Notes: generated by a model not told the origin, from the sequence alone. DNA of 64,000 nt from Afifella pfennigii DSM 17143 (GCF_000688515.1 NZ_JHZK01000019.1:1-64000), one strand, 5' to 3'; counted from the stretch's first letter, positions 16,387 to 25,711 are shown. Numbers and translations: made by a program.

Positions 16387-17772
16387 ATGAACAGGCACAT
16401 CGCCGTCAACGACCTTGAGACGCTCGACCGGGCGCATGTCTTCCACCCTTCGACCCACCTCGCCCAGTTCGCGCGCGGCGAGGCGCCGAGCCGCATCGTC
16501 ACCGGCGGCAAGGGCGTTTCCATCGTCGATCGCGACGGCAGGAAGAGCCTCGACGCCTTTGCCGGGCTCTATTGCGTCAATGTCGGCTACGGCCGCCAGG
16601 AGATCGCCGATGCGATCTACGCCCAGGCCAAGGAGCTTGCCTACTATCACGCCTATGCCGGCCATTCGAACGAGCAGGTGATCCGCCTGTCGGAGCGCAT
16701 CGTTTCGCGCGTCGGCCTTGGCATGCAGCGCATCTACTGGGGCCTTTCCGGCTCCGATGCCAACGAGACCAACATCAAGCTCGTCTGGTACATGAACAAC
16801 GTTCTCGGCCGGCCGGATAAGAAGAAGATCATCTCGCGCCAGCGCGGCTATCACGGTTCCGGCGTCATGACCGGCAGCCTCACCGGCCTGCCGCTCTTCC
16901 ATGACGCCTTCGATCTGCCGCGGTCGCCGATCCTGCATACGGCCTGCCCGCACTACTGGCGCCATGGTCAAGAGGGCGAGAGCGAGGCGGAGTATTCCCG
17001 CCGCCTTGCCGCCGAGCTGGAATCGCTCATCCTCGCCGAGGGGCCGGGGACCGTCGCCGCCTTCATCGGCGAGCCGGTGATGGGCACCGGCGGCATCATC
17101 CCGCCGCCGGAGGGCTACTGGCAGGAGATTCAGGCGGTCCTGAACAAGTACGACATCCTTCTTATCGCCGACGAGGTGGTGACCGCCTTCGGCCGCACGG
17201 GCGCCTATTTCGGCGCCCACAAATACGGCCTTGAGCCGGACCTCATCACCATCGCCAAGGGCGTCACCTCCGCCTATCTGCCGCTTTCGGGCGTCCTCGT
17301 TGGCGAGAAGGTCTGGCAGGCGCTGGAGAAGGGTACCGACGAGATGGGGCCGATCGGCCATGGCTGGACCTATTCGGCGCATCCGACCTGCGCGGCGGCC
17401 GCCAACGCCAATCTCGATATCATCGACCGGGAGCGGCTGACGGAGAACGCCCGCGAGACCGGCGCCTATTTCCTCAAGCGCCTGCAAGACACCTTCGCCG
17501 ACCACGAGCTCGTAGGCGAGGTGCGCGGCGCGGGCCTCCTCGCGGCGCTGGAATTCACCGCCGATCGGGCGACCAAGGCACGCCTCGATCCCGCGCTGAA
17601 AACCGGTGCCAGGGTCGCCGCCGCGCTCCTGGAAGAGGGCGTCATCGCCAGAGCCATGCCGCATGGCGAGATTCTCGGCTTTGCGCCCCCGCTCGTCATC
17701 ACGCCGCAAGAAGTCGACGAGGTCGTCGCCGCCACCAAGCGCGCGGTCGACCGCGTCGCTGTTTCGCTCTAG
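16387..17772 (+). CDS. doeD: Class III aminotransferase, diaminobutyrate transaminase (DoeD/Atf)
   Basis: A 461-residue PLP aminotransferase. The cofactor lysine is K291 (ITIAKGVTSAYLPL), the PLP-nitrogen partner D262 (LLIADEVVTAFGRTG) and the phosphate loop is at SGSDANETNIKL near 121-132. In the ectoine pathway it converts 2,4-diaminobutyrate to aspartate semialdehyde, feeding the dehydrogenase encoded just upstream. The ATG at 16387 follows GAGAGGAAC, 13 bp after ssd. The M24 paralogue begins 14 bp later. Confidence 0.88.
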   Translation: MNRHIAVNDLETLDRAHVFHPSTHLAQFARGEAPSRIVTGGKGVSIVDRDGRKSLDAFAGLYCVNVGYGRQEIADAIYAQAKELAYYHAYAGHSNEQVIRLSERIVSRVGLGMQRIYWGLSGSDANETNIKLVWYMNNVLGRPDKKKIISRQRGYHGSGVMTGSLTGLPLFHDAFDLPRSPILHTACPHYWRHGQEGESEAEYSRRLAAELESLILAEGPGTVAAFIGEPVMGTGGIIPPPEGYWQEIQAVLNKYDILLIADEVVTAFGRTGAYFGAHKYGLEPDLITIAKGVTSAYLPLSGVLVGEKVWQALEKGTDEMGPIGHGWTYSAHPTCAAAANANLDIIDRERLTENARETGAYFLKRLQDTFADHELVGEVRGAGLLAALEFTADRATKARLDPALKTGARVAAALLEEGVIARAMPHGEILGFAPPLVITPQEVDEVVAATKRAVDRVAVSL

Positions 17773-17786
17773 CGGGAGCCAAAGAG

Positions 17787-18974
17787 ATGGACGTCGCCAG
17801 CCCGACCGGCCGCGCGGCGCCCGTCCTGGCGCGGCCTGTTTTCCAAGCCGGCGAGCTGGACCGGCGGCTCGCCCGGCTTCGCGATGAGATGGCGAGGCGA
17901 GGCCTCGATATCGCCATCCTCGCCTCGCCGGAGAACGTTTTCTACCTCACCGGCCTCGACCATTGGGGCTATTTCGCCCCGCATCTGCTCATCGTGCCGG
18001 CCGAAGGCGAGATGGTGCTCGTCACCCGCGGCATGGAGCGGGCGACCATCGCCCGCCACGTGCTCAACGCCCGCTTCGAAGGCCACGAGGATTACGAGAG
18101 CGCTGCCGCACGCGCCGCCGAGATCCTGCGCCAGGAGGCCAGCCGGCCGCGCCATATCGGCATCGAGGCGGGCTCGGCGGGCCTGACGCACGCCCTCGCC
18201 GAGACGCTGAAGCAGCGCGTCACCGCCCAGTGGGGCGACGTCACCGGCCTGGTCGACCGGCTCAGGCAAGTGAAGAGCCCGGCCGAGCAGGCCTATATGC
18301 GCCGCGCTGCCGAAATATCCGACGCCGCCGCGGGAGCCGCCATCGACGCCATCGGCAAGGGCGCCAGCGAGCGCGACGTCGCCGCTGCTTGCCTTGCCGC
18401 CATGGTCGCCGCCGGCGGCACCTATCCGGGCTTCGGCCCCTTCATCCGCTCCACCGCCCGTCTCGACGAGGAGCATACGACCTGGAGCGATACGCGCCTT
18501 GCCGCCGGCGATGCGGTCTTCTTGGAGCTTTCCGGCTGCTTTGCCCGCTACCACGCCCCGCTCGGCCGTCTCGTGCATGTTGGCAACATCTCGCAGGCCG
18601 ATCACGACATGGCGGCCCTCGTGGAGGCCGCCTTCGCCGCGGTGCTTCGCGCTCTCGTGCCGGGCGCGCTCTTCCGCGAGGTCTACGCCGCCTGGCAGGG
18701 CGTCGTCGATGCGGCGGGCCTTGCCCATTATCGCCGCCACCATTGCGGCTACGTCGTCGGCATCGGCTTTCCGCCGAGCTGGACCGGCGGCAACAGCGTG
18801 ACCGGCCTCCGCCACGACAGCGAGCTCATCGTGGAGGCGGGGATGAGCTTTCACGTTCTGTCGTGGCTGATGGGAACGGGCCGAGGCGATTTCTTCCGCT
18901 CCGACACCGTGCTCGTCGGTGAGCGGCAGGCCGAGCTTTTGACGCGCGCCCCTTCGGCGCCTTTGGCGCGATAG
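17787..18974 (+). CDS. M24-family 'pita-bread' hydrolase, DoeA paralogue
   Basis: A 395-residue protein of the M24/creatinase superfamily, next to doeA. The N-terminal domain includes FYLTGLDHWGYFAPHLLI and the C-terminal domain has VFLELSGCFARYHAPLGRLV and GYVVGIGFPPSW. In aligned positions the two metal-binding aspartates of aminopeptidase P are Glu and Pro, and the metal histidine is Tyr, so it should not be a metallopeptidase. It shares these changes with DoeA. It sits where other loci carry eutA or doeA, and may open the ring of an ectoine derivative such as hydroxyectoine; this is inference. GGGAGCC precedes the ATG. Confidence 0.82.
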   Translation: MDVASPTGRAAPVLARPVFQAGELDRRLARLRDEMARRGLDIAILASPENVFYLTGLDHWGYFAPHLLIVPAEGEMVLVTRGMERATIARHVLNARFEGHEDYESAAARAAEILRQEASRPRHIGIEAGSAGLTHALAETLKQRVTAQWGDVTGLVDRLRQVKSPAEQAYMRRAAEISDAAAGAAIDAIGKGASERDVAAACLAAMVAAGGTYPGFGPFIRSTARLDEEHTTWSDTRLAAGDAVFLELSGCFARYHAPLGRLVHVGNISQADHDMAALVEAAFAAVLRALVPGALFREVYAAWQGVVDAAGLAHYRRHHCGYVVGIGFPPSWTGGNSVTGLRHDSELIVEAGMSFHVLSWLMGTGRGDFFRSDTVLVGERQAELLTRAPSAPLAR

Positions 18975-19003
18975 GCGAGGGGGCTTCAGACGGGAAGACC
19001 AGG

Positions 19004-20200
19004 ATGGAGTTTGGCAAGAACAACACGCCGTTCAGCGAGGAAGAGTTCGCCGCAAGGCTGGCAAGGGCCAAGGACGCCATGCGGCGGGAGGGTTTTGAGG
19101 CGCTTCTCGTCTGCGATCCGGCCAATATGTGCTATCTGACCGGCTACGACGGCTGGTCTTTCTACGTGCACCAGGCGGTTCTCGTGGCGCTCGATCTGCC
19201 GGCGCCGATGTGGATCGGCCGCAACCAGGACGTCAACGGCGCCCGCCTGACCACCATCCTGAAGGACGACGATATCCTCGGCTATGCCGACGACCATGTG
19301 CAATCGCTGGTGAAGCACCCGATGCAGGCCATGGCCGCAATCATCCGCGAGCGCGGGCTTGAGAGGGCGCGCATCGGCGTGGAGGCCGATTGCTATTACT
19401 ACACCGCACGTTCCGACGCGGTTCTGAAGGCGGAGCTGCCGCAGGCGGAGATCGTCGATGCCGGTATCCTCGTCAACTGGCTGCGCTGCGTGAAATCGGA
19501 GGCCGAGATCGCGCTGATGTTCCAGGCCGCGGCGATCACCGAGCGCATCGTGGAGGCGGCGCTCGAGGTCATGGCCGACGGCGTGCGCCAATGCGACGTT
19601 GCCGCCGTCATCCAGGCGACCGGCACGCGCGGCATTCCGGGAGAGGGCGGCTACGGCGGCGACTATCCGGCCATCGTGCCCTTGATGCCGAACGGCGTCG
19701 GCACCTCCTGTCCGCATATCACCTGGCGCGACGAGCCCTTCCGCGCCGGCACCGGCACGACGATCGAGATCGCCGGCGTGCGCCACCGTTATCACGTGCC
19801 GATGAGCCGCACCGTCTTTCTCGGCACCCCCCCGACGAAGATGCTCGCCGCCGCTGCCATCATGGCCGAGGGCATCGAGGCGGCGCTCGCCGCGGCCCGG
19901 CCCGGCGCCACCGCCCATGACGTCTGGGCGGCCTGGAACGACACCATCGAGCGCCATGGCATCGTCAAGGAATCGCGCTGCGGCTATTCCATCGGCCTCA
20001 ACTATCCGCCGGATTGGGGCGAGCGCACGCTGTCGATCCGCAAGGGCGACGAGACCGTCCTGGAGCCCAACATGACCCTGCACTTCATGCCGGGCCTGTG
20101 GATGGACGATTGGGGCATGGAGATTTCGGAGCCTATCCGCATTTCGTCGGAGGGCGCGGAAACCTTCTGCCATTTCTCCAGAGAGCTATTTATTAGGTAA
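19004..20200 (+). CDS. doeA: Ectoine hydrolase (DoeA/EutD)
   Basis: A 398-residue M24-fold protein that hydrolyses the cyclic amidine of ectoine to N-alpha-acetyl-diaminobutyrate (and some N-gamma-acetyl isomer). DoeA marks are MCYLTGYDGWSFYVHQ near residue 45 and WIGRNQDVNGARLT near 70. The C-terminal domain has IEIAGVRHRYHVPMSRT and GYSIGLNYPPDWGE, lacking canonical M24 metal ligands. DoeB, its partner, is on the other arm. The ATG at 19004 follows GGGAAGACCAGG, 29 bp after the paralogue. A 269-bp gap then precedes the Pot importer. Confidence 0.88.
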   Translation: MEFGKNNTPFSEEEFAARLARAKDAMRREGFEALLVCDPANMCYLTGYDGWSFYVHQAVLVALDLPAPMWIGRNQDVNGARLTTILKDDDILGYADDHVQSLVKHPMQAMAAIIRERGLERARIGVEADCYYYTARSDAVLKAELPQAEIVDAGILVNWLRCVKSEAEIALMFQAAAITERIVEAALEVMADGVRQCDVAAVIQATGTRGIPGEGGYGGDYPAIVPLMPNGVGTSCPHITWRDEPFRAGTGTTIEIAGVRHRYHVPMSRTVFLGTPPTKMLAAAAIMAEGIEAALAAARPGATAHDVWAAWNDTIERHGIVKESRCGYSIGLNYPPDWGERTLSIRKGDETVLEPNMTLHFMPGLWMDDWGMEISEPIRISSEGAETFCHFSRELFIR

Positions 20201-20469
20201 GACAGATGCTTGCGTGGACACCTTGAAGCGAATTGGAGATGGCGTGTTAGGGCGCGAGCACGTACCGATTGCCCGCCCGGGTTGCGCTCACGGCGATTTC
20301 TTGGAACATTGCCAGAGCAACGAGCGAATTCGACTGCGGCGCCCAAAGACTTCGGACGGCGTAGTCCCGGTGGCGTCTTTGACGCTGCCCAAGGAAAACA
20401 AGAGGGTCGAACAAGAGCAGGTCCGGCCGGCTTGCCCGAGAGCCGCGCCGGCGAAGCAGAAAGGCGTTC

Positions 20470-21588
20470 ATGCGGGAGAACGGCGTTGCCGGAAACGGCG
20501 CCGGGGATAGCGCTTATGTGCGCTTTGAGGATGTCCAGAAAAGCTATGACGGGGAGACCCTCGTCATCAAGAACCTGAACCTCGCCATCCGGCGGGGCGA
20601 GTTCCTGACCATGCTGGGGCCGTCCGGCTCCGGCAAGACGACCTGCCTGATGATGCTCGCCGGCTTCGAATCGACGACGCACGGCGCCATCTGGCTGCAT
20701 GAGCAGCGCATCGACAACGTGCCGCCGCACAAGCGCGGCATCGGCATGGTGTTCCAGAACTACGCGTTGTTTCCGCATATGACGGTGTCGGAGAATCTCG
20801 CTTTTCCGCTGAAGGTGCGCGGCATGGGCAAGGCGGAGATCGAAGAGCGCGTGGCGCGCGTTCTCGCCATGGTCGAGCTGCCGCAATTCGGCGACCGGCG
20901 TCCCTCCCAGCTTTCCGGCGGTCAGCAGCAGCGTGTCGCCGTTGCCCGCGCTCTCGTCTTTGAGCCCGACCTTGTGCTCATGGACGAGCCGCTCGGTGCC
21001 CTCGACAAGCAATTGCGCGAGCAGATGCAGTTCGAGATCAAGCACATCCATCAAAACCTCGGCGTCACCGTCGTCTACGTCACGCACGACCAGAGCGAGG
21101 CGCTGACCATGTCGGACCGCGTGGCGGTGTTCAACGACGGCATCATTCAGCAGCTTTCCACCCCGGACGTTCTCTACGAGGCGCCGGAAAACGCCTTCGT
21201 TGCCCAGTTCATCGGCGAGAACAATCGCCTTTACGGCGAGGTCTTGCAGCGCGTGGGCGACGGCGAGGTGCGCGTGAAGCTGGATTCGGGCGAGGAGATC
21301 CGCGCCCTGCCGGTCAATGTCGATGGCGCCGCCGATCGCACCACCCTGTCGCTCCGTCCCGAGCGCGTGCAGATCAATCCGGCCGAGGGCTCGCTGCCCA
21401 ACGTCCTGCGCGGCAAGGTGGAAGAAGTCATTTATCTCGGCGACCACATCCGCACCCGCCTGGCGGTCGCCGGCCATGACGATTTCATCGTCAAGATACC
21501 GAACGCGTCCGGCCATCCGAGCCTGAAGGAGGGCGAGACCGCCGACCTTGGCTGGACCATCGAGGATTGTCGGGCTCTCGATGCCTGA
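20470..21588 (+). CDS. Pot-type ABC transporter ATP-binding protein (PotA family)
   Basis: A 372-residue ATPase with Walker A GPSGSGKT at 50-57, signature LSGGQQQR, Walker B LVLMDE and a C-terminal TOBE domain (LSLRPERVQINP). The EPLGALDKQLREQMQFEIK stretch is typical of spermidine/putrescine and related importers. It starts the operon potA-D-B-C. The ATG at 20470 is preceded by GCAGAAAGGCG. It lies downstream of doeA after 269 bp in which I see no gene, so it may have its own promoter. The substrate could be a polyamine or another nitrogenous solute. Confidence 0.88.
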   Translation: MRENGVAGNGAGDSAYVRFEDVQKSYDGETLVIKNLNLAIRRGEFLTMLGPSGSGKTTCLMMLAGFESTTHGAIWLHEQRIDNVPPHKRGIGMVFQNYALFPHMTVSENLAFPLKVRGMGKAEIEERVARVLAMVELPQFGDRRPSQLSGGQQQRVAVARALVFEPDLVLMDEPLGALDKQLREQMQFEIKHIHQNLGVTVVYVTHDQSEALTMSDRVAVFNDGIIQQLSTPDVLYEAPENAFVAQFIGENNRLYGEVLQRVGDGEVRVKLDSGEEIRALPVNVDGAADRTTLSLRPERVQINPAEGSLPNVLRGKVEEVIYLGDHIRTRLAVAGHDDFIVKIPNASGHPSLKEGETADLGWTIEDCRALDA

Positions 21589-21688
21589 CACGGCGCCAGA
21601 ACGTGGCGCCACTGCCTTCGGCAGGCAGTCCCTTCATGCCGACATCAAGCTCCCAAACGGGACCAAGACCAAACGGAGGAAGTTCCGA

Positions 21689-22783
21689 ATGAAGCGCATC
21701 CCTTTCCTTTTGGCCGCAACGGCCCTCATTCCGGCGGCGGCGCTCGCCGCCGAAGGCGACACCCTCACCATCGTCTCCTGGGGCGGCGCCTATACCAATT
21801 CGCAGGTAAAGGCCTATCACGAGCCCTATAGCGAGAAGACCGGCACGCAGATCTTCAACGAGGACAAGTCGGCCAACGCTCTTGCCGGCATCCGCTCGCA
21901 GGTGGAGGCCGGCAACGTCACCTGGGACGTCGTCGACATGCTGCAGGCGGACGCGCAGCGCGCTTGTGACGAGGGCCTGGTCATGGAGATTCCCCATGAC
22001 GAATGGCTCGCCGAATCGCCCGATGGCGCGGCGCCGACCGAGGATTTCATCGAAGGTACGCTCGGCCCCTGTTTCATCCCGCAGATCCTCTACGCCACCA
22101 TGTTCGCCTACAACACCGAGGCCTTCGACGGCGAGGGTCCGAAAACGCTCGAAGACGTCTGGGATCTGGAGAAGTTCCCCGGCACGCGGGCCCTGCAGAA
22201 GATCCCGCAGAAGAATCTGGAATGGGCGTTGATCGCCGACGGCGTGGCGCCGGAGGAGGTCTACGACGTCCTGGAAACCAGAGAAGGTCAGGATCGGGCC
22301 TTCGCCAAGCTCGACGAGATCAAGGACAGCGTCATCTGGTGGTCGGAAGGCGCGCAGCCGCCGCAGATGCTGGCCGACGAGGAGGCGGTGATCGCCACCG
22401 CCTATAACGGGCGCATCTTCAACGCCCAGGTCAACGAGGACCAGCCCTTCGAGATCATCTGGGATCATCAGATGTTCGAGGTCGATGGCTGGGTCGTGCC
22501 GGTCGATCAGAACGAGGCGGACCTTGAGCTGATCAAGGACTATCTCTACTTCGCCACCGACACGCAGCGCCTTGCCGATCAGGCCAAGTACATCTCCTAC
22601 GGTCCGGCGCGCAAATCCTCCGCGCCGCTGGTTTCAACGCACGAGGAGACCGGCGTCGACATGAAGCCGCATATGCCGACCAGCCCGGAGAACCTGGAGA
22701 CGGCGGTGTCCTTCAACACCGAGTTCTGGGCCGATTATGGCGACCAGCTTGAAGAGCGCTTCAACGCCTGGCTGGCGCAGTAA
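21689..22783 (+). CDS. Extracellular solute-binding protein (PotD/PotF-like, family 1)
   Basis: A 364-residue periplasmic binding protein with a clear signal peptide (KRIPFLLAATALIPAAALAA) and the polyamine-type start TLTIVSWGGAYTNSQVKAY. Further features are the DVVDMLQADAQRAC and YATMFAYNTEAF segments. It captures the substrate for the two permeases that follow. ACGGAGGA lies 6 nt ahead of the ATG at 21689. Six or more tryptophans in the mature part suit an aromatic cage for a cationic ligand, but the ligand itself is not predictable. Confidence 0.88.
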   Translation: MKRIPFLLAATALIPAAALAAEGDTLTIVSWGGAYTNSQVKAYHEPYSEKTGTQIFNEDKSANALAGIRSQVEAGNVTWDVVDMLQADAQRACDEGLVMEIPHDEWLAESPDGAAPTEDFIEGTLGPCFIPQILYATMFAYNTEAFDGEGPKTLEDVWDLEKFPGTRALQKIPQKNLEWALIADGVAPEEVYDVLETREGQDRAFAKLDEIKDSVIWWSEGAQPPQMLADEEAVIATAYNGRIFNAQVNEDQPFEIIWDHQMFEVDGWVVPVDQNEADLELIKDYLYFATDTQRLADQAKYISYGPARKSSAPLVSTHEETGVDMKPHMPTSPENLETAVSFNTEFWADYGDQLEERFNAWLAQ

Positions 22784-22859
22784 TCGGGCAAGCTGAGAAC
22801 GGGTCGGGCGCCTTCGCGTCCGGCCCTTTTCCGCGCATGCGAACGGCAGGACGGGCACC

Positions 22860-24143
22860 ATGGCGGATGTGACGGCACCGGGCTTCGTGCCCGAGGCGAG
22901 ACAGGAGACCCTGACCACCGCGGACGGCACGCCGCTCAAGGTCTCCCTGCGGCGCTCGCAGCGGCGCCAGCGCCGACGGGCCTTCTACCTCGTGGCGCCC
23001 TTGCTTTTCTTCCTGCTGATCACCTTCGGCTGGCCGATCGCGCAGATGACCTTCCGCTCCATCTACAATCCGGAGGTCGCCAACTATCTGCCGGAGACAT
23101 CGGCGGCCATCGCCAACTGGACCGCCGACGAGGTGCCGGGCGAGGAGGTCTTCGCCGCCATGGCGCGCGACATGCAGCTGGGCCTCGAGGACCGGACCAT
23201 CGGCCGCGCCGCCGCCCGCATCAACCGCGAAATTCCGGGCGCGCGCAGCCTCGTCATGGGTACCGCGCGCGACCTCGACGAGATGCAGGCGCCCTACAGG
23301 GAAGCCTTCCTTCAGGCCGACGAGGACTGGGCCGATTTGGAGTTCTGGCGGCTGATCAAGCGCGAGACGCGCATCCTGACGCCTGCCTATTACCTTCTGG
23401 CGCTCGATTTTGAATACAACGCCGAGGGTGAGATCGTGGAGCGGCCTGAAGTCTACCAGGTCTATCGGCTGCTGTTCTGGCGCACCGCCTGGATGAGCCT
23501 GGCCATCACCGGCCTGTGTATCGCGCTCGGCTATCCGATCGCCCATCTCCTGGCGACGCTGCCGCTGAGGACCTCCAACCTTCTGATGATCCTGGTGCTC
23601 TTGCCGTTCTGGACCTCGCTTTTGGTGCGCACCTCGGCCTGGATCGTCCTGCTGCAGCAGGAGGGCGTCATCAACGACCTTTTGGTCTGGTCCAATATCG
23701 TCGACGACGACGGCAGGGTACGCATGATCTACAACCAGATCGGCACCATCGTCGCCATGACGCATATTCTTCTGCCCTTCATGATCCTGCCGCTCTATTC
23801 GGTGATGAAGACCATCCCGCCCTCCTATATGCGCGCGGCGCGCTCGCTGGGGGCAACGCAGTTCACCGCCTTCACCAAGGTCTATATGCCGCTCACCCTG
23901 CCGGGGCTGGCGGCCGGCGTCCTTCTCGTCTTCATCCTGGCCATCGGCTACTACATCACACCCGCCCTCGTCGGCGGCGAGAGCGGCATCTTCATCTCCA
24001 ACCTGATTGCCCAGAACATGCAGGGCACCAGTGCCCAGTTGAAGCTCGCCTCCGCGCTCGCCACGATACTGCTCGTGGCGGTGCTGGTGCTCTACTGGGC
24101 CTTCAACAAGCTGATCGGCGTCGATCGGCTGAAATTCGGCTGA
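22860..24143 (+). CDS. Pot-type ABC permease (PotB family) with large periplasmic insert
   Basis: A 427-residue permease, about 130 residues longer than ordinary PotB. The first membrane span (FYLVAPLLFFLLITFGWPIA) ends near residue 60. A polar stretch of about 140 residues follows before the remaining spans, which begin near 200. The core has TSLLVRTSAWIVLLQQEGV, the EAA loop RAARSLGATQFTAFTKVYMP, and ends in the cytosol. The insert lies outside the membrane by topology and may contact the binding protein. The ATG at 22860 has no strong ribosome site; it follows the binding-protein gene by 76 bp. Confidence 0.86.
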   Translation: MADVTAPGFVPEARQETLTTADGTPLKVSLRRSQRRQRRRAFYLVAPLLFFLLITFGWPIAQMTFRSIYNPEVANYLPETSAAIANWTADEVPGEEVFAAMARDMQLGLEDRTIGRAAARINREIPGARSLVMGTARDLDEMQAPYREAFLQADEDWADLEFWRLIKRETRILTPAYYLLALDFEYNAEGEIVERPEVYQVYRLLFWRTAWMSLAITGLCIALGYPIAHLLATLPLRTSNLLMILVLLPFWTSLLVRTSAWIVLLQQEGVINDLLVWSNIVDDDGRVRMIYNQIGTIVAMTHILLPFMILPLYSVMKTIPPSYMRAARSLGATQFTAFTKVYMPLTLPGLAAGVLLVFILAIGYYITPALVGGESGIFISNLIAQNMQGTSAQLKLASALATILLVAVLVLYWAFNKLIGVDRLKFG

Positions 24144-24159
24144 CGGGGAGGGCGAGAAC

Positions 24160-25011
24160 ATGGCGCTTCCAAGCTATGCCGGCACCGGCGAAAAGCTGTG
24201 GTATTACACCTACCGGCTTCTCTGCGGCCTCATCTTCCTCTTCCTGATCGTGCCGATCATCGTCATCGTGCCGCTCTCCTTCAACGCCGAACCCTATTTC
24301 ACCTTCACGCGCGAGATGCTCGCGCTCAATCCGGAAGGCTATTCGCTGCGCTGGTACGACGCGCTCCTGTCGAGCGAGGAATGGCTGCGGGCGATCCGCA
24401 ACTCCTTCTTCATCGCCACCTCCTCGGCGATCATCTCCACGGCGCTCGGCACGCTCGCCGCCCTCGGCCTCAGCCGGCGGCAGATGCCCTACAGGACCGT
24501 CATCACCGCCGTTCTCATCTCGCCGATGATCGTGCCCCTCATCATCACCGCCGCGGCGCTCTTCTCCTTCTATGCGCGCATCAACCTCGCCAACACCTTC
24601 TTCTCCATCATCATGGCGCATGTGGTGCTCGGCACGCCCTTCGTGGTGATCACCGTCACCGCGGCGCTGTCGGGCTTCGACCAGCAGCTCATCCGCGCCG
24701 CCCAAAGCCTTGGCGCCAATCAGCTGACGACCTTCTTCAAGGTGATCCTGCCGCTGCTTCTGCCGGGGGTGATCGCCGGGGCGCTGTTTGCCTTCATCAC
24801 CTCGCTGGACGAGGTGGTGGTGGTGCTTTTCCTCGCCGGGCCCGAGCAGACGCCGATGACGGTGCGCATGTTCTCCGGCCTGAGAGAGGAGATAAGTCCG
24901 ACGATCCTGGCGCTGGCGACCATCCTCGTCGGCATCTCCATCCTGCTTCTGACCTCCATGGAGATGCTGCGCCGGCATTCAGAGCGCCATCGCGGCCTGA
25001 CGCCGGGATAG
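24160..25011 (+). CDS. Pot-type ABC permease (PotC family)
   Basis: A 283-residue permease with six spans, FLIVPIIVIVPLSFNAEPYF at the N-terminus, EEWLRAIRNSFFIATSSAII, and the EAA loop IRAAQSLGANQLTTFFKVIL. It pairs with the unusual PotB upstream. GGGGAGGGCGAG precedes the ATG at 24160. It is the last gene of the importer operon; a hairpin follows at 25037-25066. Confidence 0.88.
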   Translation: MALPSYAGTGEKLWYYTYRLLCGLIFLFLIVPIIVIVPLSFNAEPYFTFTREMLALNPEGYSLRWYDALLSSEEWLRAIRNSFFIATSSAIISTALGTLAALGLSRRQMPYRTVITAVLISPMIVPLIITAAALFSFYARINLANTFFSIIMAHVVLGTPFVVITVTAALSGFDQQLIRAAQSLGANQLTTFFKVILPLLLPGVIAGALFAFITSLDEVVVVLFLAGPEQTPMTVRMFSGLREEISPTILALATILVGISILLLTSMEMLRRHSERHRGLTPG

Positions 25012-25036
25012 GCAAGAAAACCGTCGGACAAGAAAA

Positions 25037-25066
25037 GGCGGAGGCGCTCCACGCACCTCCGCCTTT
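25037..25066. terminator. Bidirectional terminator between potC and hsp20
   Basis: GGCGGAGG (25037-25044) pairs with CCTCCGCC (25056-25063), followed by TTT on the plus strand. AGAAAA on the left gives a U-run when read on the minus strand. The two flanking genes converge on it. Confidence 0.65.
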
Positions 25067-25141
25067 CGCGCGCACCCGGCCTTCGGGCCGGGATGGCCGG
25101 CCGCCGGCTCACTTACCCTGACGGCTCAGTTGTCTGACGGC

Positions 25142-25642
25142 TCAGGCGCCGTTGACGGCGATCTTCTTGCCCTTCACCTCCGCCTCCGGAGAGCGCGGCA
25201 CGGTGACCTTCAAGACGCCCTTGTCGAAGCTCGCCGTCACCTTGTCGGCATCCGGCTCGAAGGGCAGGGCGAAGCGGCGCAAGAAAGTGCCGTAGGAGCG
25301 TTCGACGAGATGGTACTGGCGCTTCTCGTCCTTTTCCTCTTTCTCCACCTTGCGCTCGGCCTTCAGCGTCAGGACGCCTTCGGTGAGATCAAGGTCGATA
25401 TCCTTCTCGTCGATGCCCGGAAGGTCGGCGGTGATCTCCATGCCCTTTTCCGTCTCCACCACATTGACCTTGGGCGTCAGCATGCCGCTCGTCGGCGCGA
25501 AGGCCGCCGGCAGGCTCCAGTCGCGGGTGAAGTCCTCGAACATGCGGTCCATCTCGCGCCGCATGGCGGTGAAGGGGTCGGCCTCGCCGCCGCGGCCGAG
25601 CGAGGTCGAGCGAGCGAAGGGAACAAGCGATTGGATATCCAT
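25142..25642 (-). CDS. Small heat-shock protein, Hsp20/alpha-crystallin family
   Basis: A 166-residue chaperone with an alpha-crystallin domain at about 55-160. It has PKVNVVETEKGMEITADLPG, the polar linker KEEKDEKRQYHLVERSYGTF, and the conserved core motif KVTASFDKGVLKVTVPRS near the C-terminus. The N-terminal arm starts MDIQSLVPFARS. It holds unfolding proteins in a refoldable state. The ATG at 25642 has GAGG 7 nt upstream. A sigma-32-like promoter lies at 25712-25742, and a possible hairpin at the start codon is noted in the findings. Confidence 0.92.
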   Translation of the reverse strand: MDIQSLVPFARSTSLGRGGEADPFTAMRREMDRMFEDFTRDWSLPAAFAPTSGMLTPKVNVVETEKGMEITADLPGIDEKDIDLDLTEGVLTLKAERKVEKEEKDEKRQYHLVERSYGTFLRRFALPFEPDADKVTASFDKGVLKVTVPRSPEAEVKGKKIAVNGA

Positions 25643-25711
25643 GGCGTCACCTCGTTTCGTGTTGAAGTGGCCGACGCCGTGACCGGTCCTCGGCCACATA
25701 GGTTTCGCCGC

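Noticed and set aside
19004-20200. Reading the M24 proteins as Xaa-Pro aminopeptidases
   Set aside because: The metal-binding Asp and His positions are replaced and the neighbours are ectoine genes. Creatinase/DoeA-like chemistry fits better.
20201-20469. Small overlapping open frames between doeA and potA
   Set aside because: Composition is not gene-like and neither strand shows a ribosome site with a conserved product. I regard it as a promoter region.
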